Origin: Streptantibioticus silvisoli | GTDB taxonomy: Bacteria; Actinomycetota; Actinomycetes; Streptomycetales; Streptomycetaceae | Assembly (NCBI RefSeq): GCF_027947535.2 | Contig: NZ_JAAGKO020000016.1 | Location: 62,001-126,000 of the forward strand | Reading direction: 5' to 3' | DNA length: 64,000 nt | In this document: piece by piece, positions 59,281 to 64,000 of the stretch | Layout: each line of letters opens with the position of its first letter | Position numbering within the stretch: the first letter of the stretch is position 1 | The notes under the pieces: generated by a model | The model's database searches: none | What the model saw: only the letters and a program-made list of their open reading frames with translations | What the model was told of the DNA's origin: nothing | Translations under genes and position numbers: made by a program

Positions 59281-60930
59281 TCAGCCGCGCAGCCACACCG
59301 CGGTGTCGGCCGGCAGCGTGCCGTCGGCCGGCAGCGGCCCGCTGGACAGCAGCACCCGGGCGCCGTCGGGCAGCGCGGCCGGGGCTCCGGAGACGTTGAC
59401 CAGGCAGCGGAAGCCGTCGCCGCGGCGGAAGTCCAGCACCGCCTCGCCGCCGTCGGACAGCCAGCCGAACTCCGCACCGTGCAGGGCGTCCTCGGCCCGG
59501 CGCAGCCCCAGCGCGTCGCGGTACAGCCGCAGCATGGAGTCCGGGTCGGCCTCCTGCGCCTCGACCGTGAAGTCCGCCCAGGCGGCCGGCTGCGGCAGCC
59601 ACGGCCGCTGCCCGGCGCCCTCGGGGCTGAAGCCGAACGGCGCCCGCGTTCCGCCCCACGGCAGCGGCACCCGGCAGCCGTCGCGGCCCGGGTCGGCGCC
59701 GCCGGAGCGGTGGAAGAACGGGTCCTGGCGGTCGGCGTCGGGGATGTCCTCGACCTCCCACAGCCCGAGTTCCTCGCCCTGGTAGACGTAACAGGAGCCG
59801 GGCAGCGCCAGGTTGAGCAGCAGCGCGGCGCGTGCGCGGCGGGTGCCGAGCGCGCGGTCGCTGGGCGCGCCGTGCCGCTGCGGGGCGCGGCCCATCGCGG
59901 TCTCCTCGCGCCCGTAGCGGGTCACGTGCCGGGTCACGTCATGGTTGGACAGCACCCAGGTGGCCGGCGCCCCGACCGGCGCGTGCGCGGCCAGCGTGCC
60001 GTCGATGACGGTACGCAGCGCGGGGCCGTCCCAGGGGCAGTTGAGGTAGTCGAAGTTGAACGCGGTGTGCATCTCGTCGGGACGCAGGTAGTTGGCGAAG
60101 CGCCCGGGGTCGTCCAGCCAGACCTCGCCGATCAGGGCGCGCGGCTCGGGGTAGGAGTCGGCCAGCGCGCGCCAGGCGCGGTAGATCTCGTGCACCTCGT
60201 CGCGGTCGACGAACGGGTGCGGGCGCGGCCGGGTGACGCCGTTGAAGTCGGGCAGCGCCGGGTCCTTGGCGGGCATGGTGGCCGAGTCGATGCGCACGCC
60301 GTCGGCGCCGCGGTCGAACCAGAACCGCAGGACGTCCTCGTGCTCCTCGCGGACCTTGGGGTTGTTCCAGTTCAGGTCGGGCTGCTCGCGGGCGAACAGG
60401 TGCAGGTACCACTCGCCCGGGGTGCCGTCCGGCTCGGTCACCCGGGTCCAGGCCGGCCCGCCGAACTCCGACTTCCAGTCGGTGGGCGGCAGTTCGCCGT
60501 CGGCGCCGCGGCCGGCCCGGAACCAGAACAGCTCGCGCGCCGCGGAGCCGGGACCGGCGGTGACCGCCTCGGTGAACCACGCGTGCGCGTCGGAGACGTG
60601 GTTGGGCACGATGTCGACGATGATCCGCATGCCGAGTTCGTGCGCCTCGGCGATCAGCGCCTCGGCCTCGGCCAGCGTGCCGAACGCCGGGTCGATGCGC
60701 CGGTAGTCGGCGACGTCGTAGCCGGCGTCGGCCATCGGGGAGGCGTACCAGGGGTTGAACCACAGGGCGTCGACGCCGAGCCCGGCCAGGTGCGGCAGCC
60801 GCGCCCGGACGCCGGCCAGGTCACCGATACCGTCGCCGTCGGCGTCCGCGAAGGAGCGCACGTAGACCTGGTAGATGACGGCGTCGCGCCACCAGGCGCC
60901 GGCGGCGGCGGAGTCGTTGCGTGGGGTCAT
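59281..60930 (-). CDS. GH13 alpha-glucosidase
   Basis: 549 aa cytoplasmic glycoside hydrolase. GH13 regions: DALWFNPWYASPMADAGYDV, DIVPNHVS (region I), GVRIDSATM with the Asp nucleophile (region II), LIGEVW with the acid/base Glu (region III) and LSNHDV with the third acid (region IV). It would cleave imported maltose or related alpha-glucosides to glucose. Start ATG 60930. It follows the MalG-like permease gene by 55 bp, so it is the last gene of the uptake operon. Confidence 0.93.
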   Translation of the reverse strand: MTPRNDSAAAGAWWRDAVIYQVYVRSFADADGDGIGDLAGVRARLPHLAGLGVDALWFNPWYASPMADAGYDVADYRRIDPAFGTLAEAEALIAEAHELGMRIIVDIVPNHVSDAHAWFTEAVTAGPGSAARELFWFRAGRGADGELPPTDWKSEFGGPAWTRVTEPDGTPGEWYLHLFAREQPDLNWNNPKVREEHEDVLRFWFDRGADGVRIDSATMPAKDPALPDFNGVTRPRPHPFVDRDEVHEIYRAWRALADSYPEPRALIGEVWLDDPGRFANYLRPDEMHTAFNFDYLNCPWDGPALRTVIDGTLAAHAPVGAPATWVLSNHDVTRHVTRYGREETAMGRAPQRHGAPSDRALGTRRARAALLLNLALPGSCYVYQGEELGLWEVEDIPDADRQDPFFHRSGGADPGRDGCRVPLPWGGTRAPFGFSPEGAGQRPWLPQPAAWADFTVEAQEADPDSMLRLYRDALGLRRAEDALHGAEFGWLSDGGEAVLDFRRGDGFRCLVNVSGAPAALPDGARVLLSSGPLPADGTLPADTAVWLRG

Positions 60931-60985
60931 CGGGGTGAGGCTCCTTGCCCGTGGGTGGTGGGGATGGGTGGCGGGGCGGGCCGGG

Positions 60986-61879
60986 TCAGCCCTTCATGGC
61001 CCCGGCGGTCAGGCCGGACATGATGTTGCGCTGGAAGATCAGGAAGAACACCACCGTCGGCACGCACGCGATGGCGAGCGCGGCGATGAACACGTTCTGC
61101 GAGATGCCGACGCTGAGCTGGTTGAGGCCGACGTTGACGGTCTGCACGGAGGTCTTCGGCAGTGTCAGCAGCGGCCACAGGAAGTCCTTCCAGACCGCGA
61201 CGACCGCGAAGATCGACACCACGCCGAGGATCGGCCGCGACATCGGCAGCACGATGGACCACAGGGTGCGCATCGGCCCGGCGCCGTCCACCGCGGCGGC
61301 GGCCAGCAGTTCGGTCGGTATGGAGTCGAAGAACCGCTTCAGCAGGAAGATGTTGAAGGCGTTGGCCACCGACGGCAGCCAGATCGCCCAAGGGGTGTTG
61401 ATCAGGCTGACGTGCAGGAACGGCAGGCTGTTGGCGGTCAGGTAGGTCGGCAGGATGATCACCGTGGTGGGGATCATCAAGGTGGCGAGCATGGCGAACA
61501 GCACCGCGTTGCCGAAGATCGGGCGCAGCTTGGAGATGGCGTAGGCGGCGGCCACGTCGAAGACCAGTTGCAGGGCGAGCGCGCCGAGCGCGTAGTACGC
61601 GGTGTTCCACAGCAGCCGGCCCAGGTGCAGCACCTGCCAGGCGGTGGAGTAGTTGCCCGGGTGGGCCGCGTGCGGCACCACGGTGGGCGGGGTCTGGATG
61701 ATCTCCTGCGGGGACTTCAGGCCGCCGGTGATCATCCAGTACAGCGGGAACAGGAAGACCAGCGCGAACAGGACCATCAGGACCCAGAAGACGGTCCAGT
61801 ACAGGACGCGCCCGGCCGGGCGGGCCAGTTGGGCCTGGGAGACCAGGGTGCGCGTCTGGGTGTCGAACGCCGTTGCCAT
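60986..61879 (-). CDS. Sugar ABC transporter permease (MalG type)
   Basis: 297 aa with six hydrophobic segments. The first is WTVFWVLMVLFALVFLFPLYWMI. The EAA loop is AAAAVDGAGPMRTLWSIVLP. The C-terminus FQRNIMSGLTAGAMKG is the MalG-type signature that contacts MalK, here presumably MsiK. The start lies 3 bp after the stop of the MalF-like gene, so the two are coupled. Confidence 0.93.
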   Translation of the reverse strand: MATAFDTQTRTLVSQAQLARPAGRVLYWTVFWVLMVLFALVFLFPLYWMITGGLKSPQEIIQTPPTVVPHAAHPGNYSTAWQVLHLGRLLWNTAYYALGALALQLVFDVAAAYAISKLRPIFGNAVLFAMLATLMIPTTVIILPTYLTANSLPFLHVSLINTPWAIWLPSVANAFNIFLLKRFFDSIPTELLAAAAVDGAGPMRTLWSIVLPMSRPILGVVSIFAVVAVWKDFLWPLLTLPKTSVQTVNVGLNQLSVGISQNVFIAALAIACVPTVVFFLIFQRNIMSGLTAGAMKG

Positions 61880-61882
61880 CGG

Positions 61883-62833
61883 TCAGTCCTCCTCGGCGCG
61901 ACGGCTCAGCCACAGGTAGCCGGCGGAGAAGCCGAGCAGCACCAGGAGCAGGACCACGCCCAGCGCCGAGGCGCTGCCGTAGTTGTTGAAGTTGAACGCG
62001 TACTGGTAGATCAGGTAGACCACCGACGCGGTGTTGTTCGACGACGCGGTGATCACGTAGGGCTCGACGAAGACCTGCATGGTGCCGACGACCTGGAGCA
62101 GCAGCATCATCGACAGGATCAGCCGGGTCTGCGGGATGGTGATGTGCCAGATCCGCCGCAGGATTCCGGTGCCGTCGACCTCGGCGGCCTCGTACAGCTC
62201 ACCGGGGATGCCCTGGAGCGAGGCGAGGTAGACCAGCACCGTGCCGCCCATGTTGATCCAGGTGGAGAACAGCACCAGGCACAGCACGGCCAGGGTGTGC
62301 GAGGACTGGAGCCACTGGACGGGCGGCAGGTGCAGCGCGTGCAGCACCGCGTTGAACAGGCCGGCGTCGTCGGGGCTGTAGAACCAGCGCCACAGGAAGG
62401 CGGCGGCCACCGGCGGCATCATGACGGGCAGGTAGACCAGCAGCCGGAAGTACGAGCGCACGTGCCGCAGTTCGTTCATCACCACGGCGGTCAGGAACGG
62501 CACCGCGTAGCCGAAGACCAGCGCGAACAGCGTGAACAGGCCGGTGGTGCGCCAGGCCTCGCCGAAGCTGGGGTCGGCGAAGACGTGCCGGTAGTTCTCC
62601 AGGCCGACCCAGCGGCTGGTGCCGGCGAAGTTGGTGTACTGGAAGCTCATGATCACTTCGCGGATCATGGGGTACCAGGAGAAGACCGCGAAGCACAGCA
62701 CCGCGCCGGCCATGAACAGGTAGGCGGTGGAGTGTTCCCGCAGCCGCCGTCGAAGCGGCATCCGGCGCCGGTCTCCGGCCGCCGCGTTCCGCGCGTCGCG
62801 TGCCGTGGCACGGGTGAGGTTGATCGTCGCCAT
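61883..62833 (-). CDS. Sugar ABC transporter permease (MalF type)
   Basis: 316 aa with six hydrophobic segments, after a cytoplasmic basic N-terminus. TM1 is AYLFMAGAVLCFAVFSWYPM. The EAA loop is YEAAEVDGTGILRRIWHITIP. It pairs with the MalG-type protein to form the channel. Start ATG 62833, 78 bp after the binding-protein gene. Confidence 0.93.
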   Translation of the reverse strand: MATINLTRATARDARNAAAGDRRRMPLRRRLREHSTAYLFMAGAVLCFAVFSWYPMIREVIMSFQYTNFAGTSRWVGLENYRHVFADPSFGEAWRTTGLFTLFALVFGYAVPFLTAVVMNELRHVRSYFRLLVYLPVMMPPVAAAFLWRWFYSPDDAGLFNAVLHALHLPPVQWLQSSHTLAVLCLVLFSTWINMGGTVLVYLASLQGIPGELYEAAEVDGTGILRRIWHITIPQTRLILSMMLLLQVVGTMQVFVEPYVITASSNNTASVVYLIYQYAFNFNNYGSASALGVVLLLVLLGFSAGYLWLSRRAEED

Positions 62834-62911
62834 GGGATGAGGGCTCTCGTCGGGGGACGGACGGCCGCGGGCCGCGCGGGGTGGGCTCCCCGCGCGGCCG
62901 GTGCGTCGGTG

Positions 62912-64000
62912 TCAGTGCTGGGCGTTGGCCAGGACGGTGTTGGTGGCCGTCTTGAAGGTGTCCAGCAGCTGCTGGGCGTTGGCGTTGGGGTTGGTCAGGA
63001 TGGAGTCCATCGCCTTGTCGCCCTGCGCGTAGATCGCCTGGGCCTGCGGCGGCTCGATGATCAGGTGCATCGTCGGCGTCGAGGCCACGTAGGAGGCGAA
63101 GTTGTCGGTGGGGATGTTGGCGTACTTCTTCATCACCGAGGTGTCGGCGACGGCGGCCGCGCCGCTCCACAGGTCCGGCTCCGGCAGGCCGACCGGCTGC
63201 TTGGTGGCCGCCAGCCGCTTGTAGTTGAACTGGCCGATGCCGGAGGTCATGAACTCGTAGTTCACGAACTTGATGCCGGCCTCGATCTGCGCCGGGCTGT
63301 CGTTCTTGTTGAACATGTAGCCCGAACCGCCGACCAGGGCCGCGGTCGGCTTGCTCACACCGGGCATCGGGCCGACGCCGAGGTTGGTGTACGCGGTCTT
63401 GTACTGGGTGTGGATGGCGGTGAGGTTGTCGGGCGAGCCGACGTACATGCCGAGCTTGCCGGAGGCCATCATCTGGAGCAGGTCGTTGTACTGCAGGCCC
63501 TGCTTGGTGCCCATCACGTTGTCGGTGAAGCGCAGCTTGTGCAGGAACTGCAGGGTGGCCAGGCCCTGGGCGTTGTCGAACGAGGCGGTCTTGCCGTCGG
63601 CGCTGACCATCGTGCCGCCGCGCGAGTACATCTCGGCCGCGAAGTGCCAGCCGCCGGTGTTGCCGGCGCTGTAGTCGCCGTAGCCGACCACGCCGCCGCC
63701 GAGCTTGTTGATGGCGATGGCGTCGGTCTCGACCTGGTCCCAGGTGGTCGGCGGCTTGTTCGGGTCGAGGCCGGCCCGCTTGAACAGCGCCTTGTTGTAG
63801 ACCATGCCGAGGCTGTAGTTGCCGGTGGGCACGCCGTACAGGTCACCGGTGGACTGGTTGCCCTGGCGGTAGACGTTCATCAGCGAGCTCTGGATGCTGC
63901 TGACCTCGTTGATGTCGCCGGTGTACTTCTGGATGTCGGCGGCCTGGCCGGAGTCGATGACGTTGTCGGCGTCGGTGAAGTACGTGTAGAAGACGTCGTC
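62912..64000 (-). CDS. Sugar ABC transporter substrate-binding protein, 5' end outside the window
   Basis: At least 362 residues of the C-terminal part are present; the signal peptide and N-terminal lobe start lie beyond the right edge. Family-1 (MalE-like) features: YGVPTGNYSLGMVYNKALFK, PPTTWDQVETDA, GKLGMYVGSP and the C-terminal PQAQAIYAQGDKAMDSILTN. It would be a lipoprotein that captures an alpha-glucoside or maltooligosaccharide for the two permeases. No ATPase accompanies it in view, consistent with energising by MsiK. Confidence 0.9.
   Translation of the reverse strand, partial: DDVFYTYFTDADNVIDSGQAADIQKYTGDINEVSSIQSSLMNVYRQGNQSTGDLYGVPTGNYSLGMVYNKALFKRAGLDPNKPPTTWDQVETDAIAINKLGGGVVGYGDYSAGNTGGWHFAAEMYSRGGTMVSADGKTASFDNAQGLATLQFLHKLRFTDNVMGTKQGLQYNDLLQMMASGKLGMYVGSPDNLTAIHTQYKTAYTNLGVGPMPGVSKPTAALVGGSGYMFNKNDSPAQIEAGIKFVNYEFMTSGIGQFNYKRLAATKQPVGLPEPDLWSGAAAVADTSVMKKYANIPTDNFASYVASTPTMHLIIEPPQAQAIYAQGDKAMDSILTNPNANAQQLLDTFKTATNTVLANAQH

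Overview
The window is very GC-rich chromosomal DNA of a streptomycete or close relative (Streptomyces/Actinacidiphila/Kitasatospora type). Evidence: an MsiK-type multiple-sugar ATPase, a conservon-like operon, a GAF-PAS-GGDEF protein of CdgB architecture, a mycothiol-dependent formaldehyde dehydrogenase, a DasR-type dre site, frequent GTG starts, and rare TTA (bldA) codons confined to a few accessory genes. From memory, several blocks follow the Streptomyces coelicolor core order around msiK, terD-cdgB, nagA, otsA and thrC. Accessory DNA is inserted between these blocks.

Layout. 0.5-3.3 kb: sugar nucleotidyltransferase, a small secreted protein and msiK. 3.6-5.4 kb: a tRNA-Thr(UGU) gene followed by the relic of an integrative element. 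The relic has a 21-bp att-like repeat at both ends, an integrase 3' fragment, a truncated and amber-interrupted HTH regulator and an orphan type I-E CRISPR array of 8 repeats and 7 spacers. 5.8-9.7 kb: small coupled genes, a GNAT, a membrane-anchored HTH protein and a lipoprotein. 10.6-20.2 kb: a candidate biosynthetic gene cluster. It encodes a PaaA-like diiron protein, a radical SAM enzyme with a TTA codon, ACP, a FabF-type KS, an InhA-like enoyl reductase, a FabH-type KS, an alpha/beta hydrolase and an acyl-CoA ligase, with a hotdog thioesterase upstream and ilvE convergent. 22.8-26.4 kb: a small protein and an SsuABC/TauABC-type importer. 26.8-32.2 kb: a probably domesticated IS4 transposase-like protein and a CvnABC set without CvnD. 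32.8-44.6 kb: methyltransferase, VOC protein, formaldehyde detoxification, a divergent MreB-like protein coupled to a membrane protein, secreted esterase, lytic transglycosylase, zinc-ribbon protein, TerD, ArfB and flavin reductase. 44.9-47.6 kb: the GGDEF protein and a CBM-type membrane protein. 47.7-52.0 kb: amino-sugar catabolism with a dre site. 52.3-55.0 kb: otsB and otsA. 55.2-57.8 kb: a SAM-I riboswitch, thrC, a CysO-like sulfur carrier and a cold-shock protein. 58.1-64 kb: a LacI regulator, an alpha-glucosidase and a maltose/oligosaccharide ABC importer cut by the right edge.

How the genes work together. MsiK is the type of ATPase expected to energise importers lacking their own ATPase, such as the MalEFG-like operon at the right edge. 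The amino-sugar block (isomerase, ROK kinase, NagA, aldolase) would process N-acetylglucosamine. The thrC-cysO operon ties O-phosphohomoserine use and sulfur transfer to SAM level. The lipid cluster lacks FabG, FabZ and FabD, so it would depend on primary fatty-acid synthesis and add two unusual redox steps.

A general peculiarity is that almost every long intergenic spacer consists of degenerate short tandem repeats. In the lipid cluster these repeats stop at or near the ribosome binding site of the next gene, and two proteins there end in repeat-encoded tails.
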